A stretch of 64,000 bases of DNA from positions 2,928,702 through 2,992,701 of the forward strand of contig NZ_KB933398.1 of the NCBI RefSeq assembly GCF_000392615.1. Reading direction: 5' to 3'. Within the stretch, counting starts at the first letter, position 1. Every line of letters begins with the position of its first letter. This stretch comes from Lysinibacillus sphaericus OT4b.31. GTDB taxonomy: Bacteria; Bacillota; Bacilli; Bacillales_A; Planococcaceae. The notes beneath the pieces were generated by a model. It saw only the letters and a program-made list of their open reading frames with translations. It ran no database searches and was not told where the DNA came from. Positions 1-8,683 of the stretch are shown here, piece after piece. Position numbers and translations under genes: made by a program.

Positions 1-518
1 AAATTAAATGTACAGAAGCCAAGGATAATCACGTAGAATATTGGAAGCTAGGTGAATTCATGACTTTTTGTGAACAGTACATTACTGGTACAAATGGTAT
101 GTTAATCGATATGCGCTTCCTACCTCGTATTACCGAAGGCGAAATCCGCTTATTTATGTTGCGTGATAAACCAGTTCACGTCGTACATAAAAAACCAGCA
201 GATTCCGAGGATGCCTTTAGTGCGACACTGTTCTCAGGCGCCCAATACCGCTATGATGCACCTGAAGAATGGGCTGAACTTGTACAAAACTTTTTAATCC
301 AATTACCTCTTGTCACAAGCATATTGGGCAACTATGATTTGCCACTAATTTGGACAGCCGATTTCATGCTAGATACAAATGGCGCGGGAGAGGACTGCTA
401 TATTTTAGGAGAAATGAACTGCTCATGTGTGGGCTTTACGTCTGAACTCACATTGGCTCACCAAGTGGCTGAAGAAATTTTAGCCTGCATTAAAGAGCAA
501 ACAGAAATTTCAGCGTAA
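1..518 (+). CDS. Cj0069-like family protein, C-terminal part (5' end outside window)
   Basis: The reading frame is open from the first complete codon at base 3, so the ATG at 60 is internal and the gene begins before the window. The visible 171 residues end in a stretch with GEMNCSCVGF and NGAGEDCYIL. This end resembles the C-terminal region of proteins annotated as Cj0069 family, which have an ATP-grasp-like layout (an acidic residue followed by E-x-N near the end). No substrate is known to me for this family, and the catalytic N-terminal part cannot be seen. A strong terminator follows 27 bases after the stop. The family call is from memory and moderate; that it is a real, truncated-by-window gene is well supported. 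Confidence 0.55.
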   Translation, partial: IKCTEAKDNHVEYWKLGEFMTFCEQYITGTNGMLIDMRFLPRITEGEIRLFMLRDKPVHVVHKKPADSEDAFSATLFSGAQYRYDAPEEWAELVQNFLIQLPLVTSILGNYDLPLIWTADFMLDTNGAGEDCYILGEMNCSCVGFTSELTLAHQVAEEILACIKEQTEISA

Positions 519-544
519 AAATAAAACATTCCGTCGCACTTTCA

Positions 545-595
545 GGCCGTAAACAAACTCAAAAAATTGAGTTTGTTTACGGCCTCTTTTCTTTT
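545..595 (+). terminator. Intrinsic terminator
   Basis: A perfect 16-bp stem (545-560 with 569-584) around an 8-base A-rich loop is followed by a T-rich tail. It sits just after the stop of the first gene and should end its transcript. Confidence 0.9.
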
Positions 596-600
596 AAATA

Positions 601-1058
601 TAGAAGTATCTATATGAACCCGTTGCTTTGCGCTACGGCGGACGCTTTTCGCGGGCACGGCTTCAATCTCCTCGTCGCTACGCTCCTGCGGGGCCTTCAG
701 CTCATGCTATTCTTTTATTCAACGACAATGAAAGAAGGCAGAAGACAATATAAATTCAATCCACTTCTATGCGCAAGTTTGTCCGTTATTGACTCAATGT
801 ACGACGAGTAAGGATCATCGGAAAATTATTCATATTTGAGCGTAAATGTGGAAGAATTCGATCATTTAGTGACATGAAACAAATCTATGCACTTCGAAAA
901 GAAATGATTAAACGTGTAATTGCGGATGCGAAAGAAAAGCATGGTATGCGTTGGACAACCTTGTGCTATTCTCGTTAATAGGGGCTATTTATAACTACTA
1001 TATCTGATAAAATGACAAAAGGTATTCGGAATGATCACATTCCGAATACCTTTTGTCG
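601..1058 (+). mobile_element. Decayed IS1182-family transposase remnant, copy 1
   Basis: This stretch has no intact gene. Bases 745-975 read, in broken frames, as the end of an IS1182-type transposase: a Cys-rich piece near 770-800 and then MKQIYALRKEMIKRV and ADAKEKHGMRWTTL around 875-960, where the E of the KEK-containing block is in the region of the DDE glutamate. Frameshifts and internal deletions make it non-functional. Bases 620-715 carry a separate high-GC module with its own short open frame, and 974-1058 a tail ending in a strong hairpin. The same three modules in the same order recur at 41041-41660, so both come from one ancestral element. Confidence 0.75.
1017..1054. terminator. 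Bidirectional hairpin terminator
   Basis: A perfect 17-bp stem (AAAA plus 13 mixed pairs) closes a 4-base loop and has T-rich flanks on both strands. It ends the IS remnant and also lies downstream of the LysE-type gene on the minus strand. A one-mismatch copy is at 41621-41658. Confidence 0.75.
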
Positions 1059-1095
1059 TTAATCTGAAAGTTCGACGTTTCCGTCGCACTTTTTT

Positions 1096-1764
1096 TTACA
1101 GATAAACCTTTATGCCCTGAATAAATTCATAAATAAAATAACCTGCAAATCCAATCAATAAGATGCCTGATAACATTGTAAGTGTTTTTATCATCTTACG
1201 ACTCATCGCCCTACGCGTCACAGAAACAATGGTCATCAGACCCATATCATGCAGTAAAATACCGCTAAGTACTCCTGCAGCGATTACTAAAAAGCTTGTC
1301 GACTCAGCCTGATCATAAGACTTTGCTAGCACGACCCCAAAAACATTAACCCAAAAAACTAGATTTCCTGGTGATATCGCTACGAGCAAACCATTTCGAT
1401 ATGATTTAAAAAAAGACTTCGTCACCTTTTCACCAGCCAATGTAATATCATGGTCGGCATTTTTAATAGAATCAATTCCTAATAACAATAAGAACCCTGC
1501 CCCAATAATCCACATTGGCAGTTGAATCATCGGCATTGCTAATATTGAAGCAAGCCCCATATACAAAGCGAAAATCAATGCAATGTCGATAGTCATGCCA
1601 CCAAGCCCTACAGCCCAGCCATGCATAAAACCGTTTTTTAATCCTTGCTTCGTCATTTCCACCGTAATGGCACCTACTGGCATAGCAATTGCCAGCCCTA
1701 CCATGACATACGCTACATACAAACTCAAAGAAACACTTCTTTCATGCAATAAAATAAGTTTCAT
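1096..1764 (-). CDS. LysE/RhtB-family exporter
   Basis: Predicted integral membrane exporter of amino acids or related small metabolites. The protein has about six hydrophobic segments and the family hallmark near the N-terminus (AIAMPVGAITVEMTKQGLKNG region, equivalent to the usual IPPGP/PVGP turn), followed by the SPGNLVFWVNVFG segment. Length of about 210-222 residues fits the family. The ATG at 1764 has no Shine-Dalgarno; a TTG at 1728 preceded by AGAAGTG is an alternative start and would begin the protein directly at the first membrane helix. It stands alone between an IS remnant and a repeat-containing spacer. The substrate cannot be deduced. Confidence 0.8.
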   Translation of the reverse strand: MKLILLHERSVSLSLYVAYVMVGLAIAMPVGAITVEMTKQGLKNGFMHGWAVGLGGMTIDIALIFALYMGLASILAMPMIQLPMWIIGAGFLLLLGIDSIKNADHDITLAGEKVTKSFFKSYRNGLLVAISPGNLVFWVNVFGVVLAKSYDQAESTSFLVIAAGVLSGILLHDMGLMTIVSVTRRAMSRKMIKTLTMLSGILLIGFAGYFIYEFIQGIKVYL

Positions 1765-2064
1765 ACGTCCGTTTATACGATAATTCTAGCATAAAAATAC
1801 GGTAATATCTTGTATTTTTTATAAATATTCATTTTATTGAGCTCAATTGACAATTAACTATTGCCAAAATGACTGCTCTTTTTGATATGTAGAAATATGG
1901 AAAACAAGAAAAAGTTTAAATCCCTGATAGAACAATGACTTATGTTAATGAAAGGAAATGAGCCAGCTACTCTTGCATGAAGCGTGCTAAAGAAGGAGGC
2001 TAGATGGTTCGTCCGTGGAAAGCAGATGGCTAGTTCAGCATCTGATTATTACTTCTCGCTTGTA
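1765..2064. other. Intergenic region without recognised gene
   Basis: AT-rich spacer between the LysE-type gene and the TPR gene. Around 1990-2045 lies a fragment (CGTCCGTGGAAAGC followed by a degraded tail) that I recognise as resembling a repeat found between genes in related bacilli. A good ribosome binding site at 1994-2000 leads only into a 9-codon frame, so I do not call a gene. Confidence 0.4.
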
Positions 2065-2106
2065 TAAAAAAAAGCCTGTTGATAAACTCGAGTTTGTCAA
2101 CAGGCT
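2065..2106 (-). terminator. Intrinsic terminator of the TPR gene
   Basis: A 16-bp stem (2073-2088 with 2091-2106, one wobble) is followed on the minus strand by eight T residues. It lies 35 bases after the stop of the TPR gene. Confidence 0.9.
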
Positions 2107-2140
2107 GAGTCATCCTACCTTACTGACATGCCTTCTTTTT

Positions 2141-2881
2141 TTATAGCATTTGCTTCTTCCATTGTGTAACGACATCTTTTAACTTTGCGATTTCTATTTT
2201 TAAAGCCACTTGCTTCTCGGTACAACGTTTTTCAGCCTTCATCCATGCTTCTTCTAAAGCAGGTAAATAACTTAAATTCTTTGTTGTTGAGACAAGCTGT
2301 AAAAAAATATTCCCTTGTATGAAGTACCAGCGAGGGTTCATATCATCTAACAAAATGGCTTCTTCAATAAGACGAAGTGCTAAAAAAGGACTCGCTTCAA
2401 CTCGATTTACAAATTGCGCAAATGCACCCCAATATAGTGCTGTATTTGGCTGTAATTTAATAGATTCTGCGTATTGTACCATCGCCTTATCATACTCTTT
2501 CGCAAGTGCAAAATATTCAGCCATTGTATAGTAAGCATTGGCCTGAGCCTCGATTGGTCCTGCCAGTAACTCATCTACTACGTTACTGAATTGTTCATGA
2601 TCCTGACTTCCTAAATAGCTCGCAAGTACATCACGCTCTGGATACGATCCATCTGTACGTTCGACACTTTGTTTCACCTTTTCATTCGTAGGGTTTGGCA
2701 TATTGGCATAGCCATTGGCCTCTAAAAGCGCGACATGTTGCTGAACTGTTGAGAATGAAGCATCCCCTGCAAACAATTCATTAGCTATTAATGCTTTTGC
2801 TAAAGTATAGCTGTCTTTAACTCTACCATTTACAAACAATTCATTTATGTGTTGTACTTGCTCCTCAAATTGTTTTATCAC
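2141..2881 (-). CDS. Tetratricopeptide-repeat protein of unknown function
   Basis: A soluble helical protein of about 246 residues. The middle (roughly residues 110-200) shows TPR-like helix pairs: AQANAYYTMAEYFALAKEYDKA followed by a second pair with ALYWGAFAQF, then NPRWYFIQGNIFLQL and a final helix rich in K/E. TPR folds mediate protein-protein contacts; no catalytic motif is visible. I place the start at the GTG at 2881 because AAGGTGAGG stands nine bases before it; a longer frame from 2905 lacks such a site. It is transcribed alone, after the chemoreceptor gene and with its own terminator. Partner and pathway are unknown. Confidence 0.65.
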   Translation of the reverse strand: MIKQFEEQVQHINELFVNGRVKDSYTLAKALIANELFAGDASFSTVQQHVALLEANGYANMPNPTNEKVKQSVERTDGSYPERDVLASYLGSQDHEQFSNVVDELLAGPIEAQANAYYTMAEYFALAKEYDKAMVQYAESIKLQPNTALYWGAFAQFVNRVEASPFLALRLIEEAILLDDMNPRWYFIQGNIFLQLVSTTKNLSYLPALEEAWMKAEKRCTEKQVALKIEIAKLKDVVTQWKKQML

Positions 2882-2986
2882 TATTAAATTCCTCACCTTC
2901 ACCAAAGAAAAAGTCTTATAGGTAGTTTACCATCTTTAGAAAGAAAAGTAGCTATTATCGTAAAAGCCACTGCCAAACAATGATTA

Positions 2987-4699
2987 CTAGTCTTTCAATT
3001 TAAACGCCTCTACATATTTATTCAGTTCTTTTGCCAGTTGACTTGTTTCATAGGATCCATTTGTCACTTCGTCAATACTTGCCGTTGTTTGTTGCGCAGC
3101 TGCTTTAATATTATTCATCGTCTCTTCTATTTCGCGTATAGCCTCTGTTAACTGTTGAATCATTTGTACGACATGATCGGACTTCTCTGTTTCGAGAGTC
3201 AATACATTAGAAATACCTGTGATTTGCTCTACTGTTTCTGCAACTGCTGTTGAAATCTCACTTAACGACTGTACTGTTAAACTTACAGTGTCAGTACCTT
3301 TTTCTATATATTTCGTATTGTCGTTTGTGGAAGATATAACATGCTGAATACGTTCCATAATGTCTTGGACAAGCTTGTCCACTTCTAATACTTCTTGATT
3401 TGATTGTTCGGCAAGTTTGCGTACTTCCTCTGCAACAACTGCAAAGCCTTTACCATGTTCACCGGCTCTTGCCGCTTCTATAGATGCATTTAGTGCTAAA
3501 AGGTTTGTTTGTGTAGCGATGCCAGCAATTGTATTCGTAATATCTTGGACCTTTGTTGCGGATACTACTAAATTTTGAACTGTATGACTGACTTCATCAG
3601 AACCTTGACGAATTAACGCCATATCATTATTTATGTCTTTTGCACGTTGCTCGCCCTCGCTTGCAATTTTCATCGTGTCATTTGAAATTTCAACGCTATA
3701 ATCAGCCTTCACTTTCATATTTTGTAAATCATCTGCTAATGACGTAAGTGCTCCTGTAGCATTTTCTGCATGATGCATACCTTCTGTCACCGCCGTCGAT
3801 ACCTCACCAATATTATTCGCAACAATTTGAACAGTATCGGTCATGCCGTTAAGTGTATTAGACGTTTCAACTGCATTGGCGGTTAATGCATCCGATGTGG
3901 ACCGCATTGTTACAATCATATTTTGTAAACTCTTTGTCATACGATTTAAAGTATTGGCTAAATCGCCTACCTCATCATGACTTTTAACATCCGTCCCCTT
4001 TACAGCTAAGTTGCCATCCGCAATTTGTTTCGCCTGTTCAATTAAAAGGCTAATCGGTCTTACTTTTCGACGGATTAAGAAGCCTGTAATGATTGAAGCT
4101 AATAGCATGGGAATGATGCTTATTAAAATACCATTGCGTACAACATCCCACGTTCGTTCTTTCACGATATTGGCATCAAAATCGATAACACTAATGGCAA
4201 TAATTTCTTTACTAGGATCATGATCCTTAAAAATGGGAGCATAACCAGACAGACGGTTCATCCCACCAAATGAATACGCTTCAGAATAAGTTGGGTGCTT
4301 CATGTCCAGTAGCATTGCAATCGCATCTTCATCGATATAAAAATCATCTCCTGGCGCAAATCCTTTATTCGCTAAGTGCTCATCAAGAGCAAGTATTGTC
4401 CCATCTAATGTTAAAATGTACTGGGTTTGAAATATATCTTTATGATTGGTTGTCCAATTTAAATCATTGCCGATGCGTTCCATTGCTTGTTTATCCCCAG
4501 TAAGTGCTTTTTCAATTTCTGCTGAACCTATTAATCCTGTCGTAATATTGGCACAACCATATGCCTCGACGCCAGCAGCATCATATAATTTGTTGTAAGC
4601 TGTTATGTATGTAGCAACCGAAGTAATACCTAGCATCACCACAAGGATGCCTGCAATAATCGTCCCTAGTTGAAAAGTTAATGAATTTCGTAAATTCAC
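2987..4699 (-). CDS. Methyl-accepting chemotaxis protein
   Basis: Transmembrane chemoreceptor that would signal through CheW and CheA to the flagellar motor. The 570 residues show a membrane helix at about 10-33, an extracellular sensor of about 160 residues (Cache-like spacing, with an YSEAYSFGG piece), a second helix near 190-212, a HAMP linker ([20 protein letters not shown]) and a long coiled-coil signalling domain. The hairpin tip [19 protein letters not shown] and [18 protein letters not shown] near 380-420 is diagnostic. The ligand cannot be read from the sequence. An extra CheW-like protein is encoded at 8171-8659, so the pair could work together, but this is inference. Confidence 0.95.
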   Translation of the reverse strand: MNLRNSLTFQLGTIIAGILVVMLGITSVATYITAYNKLYDAAGVEAYGCANITTGLIGSAEIEKALTGDKQAMERIGNDLNWTTNHKDIFQTQYILTLDGTILALDEHLANKGFAPGDDFYIDEDAIAMLLDMKHPTYSEAYSFGGMNRLSGYAPIFKDHDPSKEIIAISVIDFDANIVKERTWDVVRNGILISIIPMLLASIITGFLIRRKVRPISLLIEQAKQIADGNLAVKGTDVKSHDEVGDLANTLNRMTKSLQNMIVTMRSTSDALTANAVETSNTLNGMTDTVQIVANNIGEVSTAVTEGMHHAENATGALTSLADDLQNMKVKADYSVEISNDTMKIASEGEQRAKDINNDMALIRQGSDEVSHTVQNLVVSATKVQDITNTIAGIATQTNLLALNASIEAARAGEHGKGFAVVAEEVRKLAEQSNQEVLEVDKLVQDIMERIQHVISSTNDNTKYIEKGTDTVSLTVQSLSEISTAVAETVEQITGISNVLTLETEKSDHVVQMIQQLTEAIREIEETMNNIKAAAQQTTASIDEVTNGSYETSQLAKELNKYVEAFKLKD

Positions 4700-4896
4700 G
4701 TTTCATACTCTCCCCTTTCTTGTAAAAATCTATGAAAATTCGACTTTATCAATCATCATACTATAATAACATGTATTTAAAAAGCATCTTTTAAACTTAA
4801 ACTTTCGCAAATACCTTGGTTGTTTTTCGGAATTATGAGATAATTGAAGTATATTTTCTTTATCTGAGAGGCAAATACATTTTAGGGGGGCTTGCT

Positions 4897-5103
4897 ATGA
4901 ATAGCCGTTTTCATTTTTTGACTCTTATTATGGGAAATTTATTAACACTTGGAGCCATTTTTATTTATGCCATACAAAGCCAAGTACAGGTCGCCCTCAG
5001 CACCTACGGCCTCGTGATGGGATATTTAAGTACGCTACTAATTTTTATTTTTTATTTATGGGGGAATGAGAAACCACATGTATCAAACCGTTTTTTCAAA
5101 TAG
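4897..5103 (+). CDS. Small two-helix membrane protein, unknown
   Basis: A 68-residue protein starting at the ATG at 4897, which follows an unusually strong ribosome binding site (TTTAGGGGGG). Longer in-frame starts upstream have none. It holds two hydrophobic helices (about residues 7-27 and 36-58) joined by a short polar loop and ends in a basic tail (NRFFK). I do not recognise a family. It is transcribed divergently from the chemoreceptor and stands alone. The strong translation signal is the main argument that it is real. Confidence 0.55.
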   Translation: MNSRFHFLTLIMGNLLTLGAIFIYAIQSQVQVALSTYGLVMGYLSTLLIFIFYLWGNEKPHVSNRFFK

Positions 5104-5437
5104 AGGAAATGAGTAAAGATTGTAGTAAATGCCAATGCTACAATCTTTATCAATTGTTAAACTAGTAAGATGATAATAGCTTTCTCCCCTTTTGCTCAAA
5201 TAGCAATCGCCGCAATATCTCCACCAATTAGCTATCTTTAAAAATATCACAACATTCTTATGCAGTTGTAGCAAAATCGTTTTCATGTTCTCTAGACACA
5301 AAATAGACGAAAAAAACTTTTAAATATTCTCTGTCCTTTTTTACGCAATTTCTTTCTATTTTCGGAGTATTCACCGCTGAAAATGGCTGATGATTGTAGA
5401 AAAATAAAATTTTTTGTGGAAAATTAAAAAACAATGA

Positions 5438-5466
5438 TTGAGTAGTATATCAATTTTCTGTATAAT
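5438..5466 (+). promoter_or_regulatory. Sigma-A promoter of the polyamine operon
   Basis: TTGAGT (5438-5443) and a perfect TATAAT (5461-5466) are separated by 17 bases. The predicted transcript start near 5473 leaves a leader of about 37 bases before the TTG start codon at 5510. Confidence 0.75.
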
Positions 5467-5509
5467 CAGCTTGTTTGACAATACTTTATATGAACTTGGG
5501 GGTAGACAA

Positions 5510-6739
5510 TTGGGTAAAGCATTGATTATAGGAGCTGGCGGAGTAGCCAGTGTTGTGGTACACAAGTGTGTTCAAAATTCGGACGTATTTGAGGAAATTT
5601 GTATCGCAAGTAGAACTGTTTCAAAATGTGACGCTCTAAAAGAGAAACTAGACGGCGGAAAAACAAAGATTCATACTGCACAGGTAGATGCCGATAATAC
5701 AGACGAGGTTATTGAGCTTATTAAAGCCTTTGGACCAGACGTTGTGATTAACGTTGCACTACCTTATCAAGACTTAACGATTATGGATGCTTGCTTAGCG
5801 ACAGGTGTGCACTATGTGGATACTGCAAACTACGAGCCACCTGAAACGGCAAAATTTGAATATAAATGGCAATGGGCTTACAAAGAAAAGTTCGAGAAAG
5901 CTGGTTTAACAGCATTACTTGGTAGCGGTTTTGACCCAGGTGTAACGGGCGTTTTCACTGCTCATGCACAAAAACATGAATTTGACGAAATTCACTACAT
6001 TGATATTGTCGATGCCAATGCTGGTGATCACGGTTATCATTTCGCAACAAACTTCAATCCAGAAATCAATATTCGCGAAATTACGGCAAATGGTCGTTAC
6101 TGGAAAGATGGCGAGTGGATTGAAACAGCGCCACTTGAGAAAAAAGAAGTGTATAACTTACCAGAAATCGGTCCAAAAGATATTTACCTGTTATACCATG
6201 AAGAATTAGAATCACTTGCGAAAAACATTAAAGGTTTAAAGCAAATTCGCTTCTGGATGACATTCTCTGAAAAATACTTAACACACTTAAAAGTATTAGA
6301 GAACGTTGGCATGACATCGATTGAGCCAATCGAATTTGAAGGACAAATGATTCAACCAATTCACTTCCTTAAAGCAATTTTACCGGATCCGGCATCACTT
6401 GGACCACGCACTAAAGGAAAAACAAATATCGGTTGTATCATCCGTGGACTAAAAGATGGCAAAGAGAAAACTTACTACGTGTATAATGTATGCGATCACG
6501 AAGCTTGTTACAACGAGGTTGGTTCACAAGCGATTTCATACACAACTGGTGTACCAGCAATGATTGGTGCAATGCTTGTCATGAACGGTCAATGGCGCAA
6601 ACCAGGTGTGTGGAACGTAGAAGATTTCAATCCAGATCCATTCATGGATGCACTAAATAAATGGGGTCTACCATGGCAAGAAAGCCACAACCCAGAATTA
6701 CTTGCCCTTGATTTAGATGCAAAGGAATTAAGCCGATGA
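5510..6739 (+). CDS. Carboxynorspermidine dehydrogenase (saccharopine dehydrogenase family)
   Basis: Predicted to condense aspartate beta-semialdehyde with a diamine (diaminopropane or putrescine) and reduce the product with NADPH to carboxy(nor)spermidine, the first step of the aspartate-semialdehyde route to triamines. The protein of about 409 residues begins with a Rossmann motif (GKALIIGAGGVASVVVHKC) and contains ALLGSGFDPGVTGVFTAHA, typical of this branch of the saccharopine dehydrogenase family. I choose the TTG at 5510 because GGGGGT lies seven bases upstream and the Rossmann strand then starts at residue 3; a longer frame from 5438 would start inside the promoter. Its stop overlaps the next start by four bases (ATGA), which shows translational coupling to the decarboxylase. 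Confidence 0.9.
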   Translation: MGKALIIGAGGVASVVVHKCVQNSDVFEEICIASRTVSKCDALKEKLDGGKTKIHTAQVDADNTDEVIELIKAFGPDVVINVALPYQDLTIMDACLATGVHYVDTANYEPPETAKFEYKWQWAYKEKFEKAGLTALLGSGFDPGVTGVFTAHAQKHEFDEIHYIDIVDANAGDHGYHFATNFNPEINIREITANGRYWKDGEWIETAPLEKKEVYNLPEIGPKDIYLLYHEELESLAKNIKGLKQIRFWMTFSEKYLTHLKVLENVGMTSIEPIEFEGQMIQPIHFLKAILPDPASLGPRTKGKTNIGCIIRGLKDGKEKTYYVYNVCDHEACYNEVGSQAISYTTGVPAMIGAMLVMNGQWRKPGVWNVEDFNPDPFMDALNKWGLPWQESHNPELLALDLDAKELSR

Positions 6740-7875
6740 AACCAATCGATTTCACAAAAGTTCCATCCCCTTCTTACGTTGTGGATGAACGATTATTAAC
6801 CAAAAATCTTGAGCTTTTAAAATCGATTCAAGAACGCACAGGCTGTCGTATATTGCTTGCCCTAAAAGGATTTTCGATGCATTCGACATTCCCTTTAGTT
6901 GGTGAATACCTAGCAGGCATTACGTCAAGTTCCCTATACGAAGCGCGTCTTGGCTATGAAAAAATGGGCAAGGAAGTCCACGTCTACGCACCTGCTTATG
7001 TAGAGCATGAAATGGACGAGCTGCTTGGCTATGTCGATCACATCGTTTTTAACTCATTCAACCAATGGGCACAGTTCAAGAACAAGGTAAAAGCGGCTGG
7101 TAAATCAATCGATTGTGGTATTCGTGTTAATCCTGAGTACTCTGAAATTGAAACGGCGCTTTATGACCCTTGTTATACAAACTCACGGCTTGGTACAACA
7201 TTAGCTAATTTCGACAAGACACAACTTGACGGTATCGACGGCTTACACTTCCATGCGATGTGTGAGCAAAACTCTGATACGTTAGAACGTATTATTAAAG
7301 TAGTCGAAGAGAAATTTGGCGATGTTCTACACCAAATGAAATGGTTAAACTTCGGTGGCGGTCACCATATTACACGCGAAGATTACGATATCGATAAGCT
7401 TGTAGACATTATTAATTACATTCAAGATAAGTATGACCTGCTTGTTTATTTAGAACCTGGTGAAGCAGTAGCATTAAACACAGGCTACTTAGTGGCAACG
7501 GTTCTAGATATTCAGAAAAACGGTATGGACCTAGCAATTTTAGATACATCTGCAACATGTCATATGCCAGATGTACTAGAAATGCCTTACCGCCCAGTTA
7601 TTATTGGTGCAGGTCAGCCAAATGAACTTGCTTATACCTATCGCTTAGGAGGGCTTACATGCCTTGCAGGTGATGTAATTGGTGATTATTCATTTGAAGA
7701 ACCATTACAACCAGGCGATCGTCTTGTTTTCACAGATATGGCACATTACTCTATGGTGAAAACCCATATGTTTAATGGTGTGAACCTTCCTTCTATCGTT
7801 TCTTATAATGATGAAGAAGGCGTTAAAGTCATTCGTGAATTTAAGTTTGAAGATTATAGCGGTAGACTTTCTTAA
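6736..7875 (+). CDS. nspC: Carboxynorspermidine decarboxylase
   Basis: PLP-dependent enzyme of the alanine-racemase-fold decarboxylase group that removes the carboxylate from carboxynorspermidine or carboxyspermidine to give the triamine. The 379 residues carry the PLP lysine in LLALKGFSMHS (about residue 44), a glycine-rich phosphate loop (NFGGGHHITRE) and the C-terminal CHMPDVLEMPYRP block that supplies the active-site cysteine. Length matches the family. The gene overlaps the dehydrogenase gene by four bases and ends at a strong hairpin, so the two form a closed operon. The diamine used in vivo cannot be told from sequence. Confidence 0.95.
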   Translation: MKPIDFTKVPSPSYVVDERLLTKNLELLKSIQERTGCRILLALKGFSMHSTFPLVGEYLAGITSSSLYEARLGYEKMGKEVHVYAPAYVEHEMDELLGYVDHIVFNSFNQWAQFKNKVKAAGKSIDCGIRVNPEYSEIETALYDPCYTNSRLGTTLANFDKTQLDGIDGLHFHAMCEQNSDTLERIIKVVEEKFGDVLHQMKWLNFGGGHHITREDYDIDKLVDIINYIQDKYDLLVYLEPGEAVALNTGYLVATVLDIQKNGMDLAILDTSATCHMPDVLEMPYRPVIIGAGQPNELAYTYRLGGLTCLAGDVIGDYSFEEPLQPGDRLVFTDMAHYSMVKTHMFNGVNLPSIVSYNDEEGVKVIREFKFEDYSGRLS

Positions 7876-7881
7876 TGAAAC

Positions 7882-7919
7882 GAAGAGCCCCTCCAACTAG
7901 ATGACTGGAGGGGCTCTTC
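7882..7919 (+). terminator. Hairpin after nspC
   Basis: A perfect 14-bp GC-rich stem (7882-7895 with 7906-7919) stands seven bases after the nspC stop. The T tail is poor, so termination is likely but not as certain as for other hairpins here. Confidence 0.7.
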
Positions 7920-8170
7920 AATATTGACAAAGACATTAACAGGAAAACAGTAAAATACAGTATCTCCCCTCTTAGGAAGTACTGTGTATTTCTTTATTCA
8001 TAAGGCTTTCCCCTCTTCAACGAGGATAAAACGTTGCCTGTCACTAGAGGACCTGTTTTAAAACCTACAACGATTGCTTTATTTACTATGGGTTGTATTG
8101 ACTATGTCATTTTCAGGTTGAGAAAAAACTCGCTCACCCAGGAAAAATAAAATTGAAAAAACATAGAGAC

Positions 8171-8659
8171 TCAGGCCTCTACGTTTTCTTCTTCATTTTC
8201 AAGCATTTTGTGTAAATAATTAATAATTTCACGGATACCATCCAATGAGTTAACAAGTATTTTAGGGTCCACGTATGTGATCATACGATTTTCAAGGTTA
8301 GCCACAGCAGTAAAGTAACGTGTTTTTGAATAATTGACAAGCCCCATCTGCTTTAATACCGACTCTTCTAAATCAAGAATTTCACGAGCCTCTGTTACGA
8401 GTAAACCATAGTTCACGACATCTGTATTTAATACGATGACACGTGCCGTTGGTGAATTTGAAGAACGATTGTATAATATACGCTCAAAATCTAGCACAGG
8501 TACAAGTTCTCCACGGATTCTTGTAAAGCCAAGTAAATAATTGGGCAAATGAGGAATCGGCGTAATATGCTCTAATTTTTCAATGGATATCGCTTGTTCA
8601 ACTGGCACTGCATATTCCTCTGTTCCACAAGCAAAAACCACTGCCTTTACACTTTCCAT
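8171..8659 (-). CDS. cheW: CheW-like coupling protein
   Basis: A 162-residue protein made of a single CheW domain, which couples chemoreceptors to the histidine kinase CheA in the cytoplasm. The start (MESVKAVVFACGTEEYAVPV) matches the first beta strands of CheW, followed by IPHLPNYLLGFTRIRGELVPVLD, the usual hydrophobic patch that contacts receptor and kinase. No receiver domain follows, so it is not CheV. GGAAGTG precedes the ATG at 8659. It lies apart from any flagellar or che cluster in this window, next to yqjE, and is probably a second CheW of the genome. Confidence 0.85.
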   Translation of the reverse strand: MESVKAVVFACGTEEYAVPVEQAISIEKLEHITPIPHLPNYLLGFTRIRGELVPVLDFERILYNRSSNSPTARVIVLNTDVVNYGLLVTEAREILDLEESVLKQMGLVNYSKTRYFTAVANLENRMITYVDPKILVNSLDGIREIINYLHKMLENEEENVEA

Positions 8660-8683
8660 ACGGTCACTTCCTTCAATTTTGTG

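Noticed and set aside
614-811. 65-codon frame in the high-GC module of IS remnant 1
   Set aside because: The same kind of frame occurs in remnant 2 (40988-41188) as part of repeated debris, without a ribosome site and with different frame ends.
1994-2032. Nine-codon frame with a perfect ribosome binding site
   Set aside because: Too short to support without other evidence, and it lies in what looks like repeat debris.
7921-8170. Possible riboswitch or gene remnant between nspC and cheW
   Set aside because: I could not match any known riboswitch core on either strand, and the best minus-strand frame is only about 30 codons.
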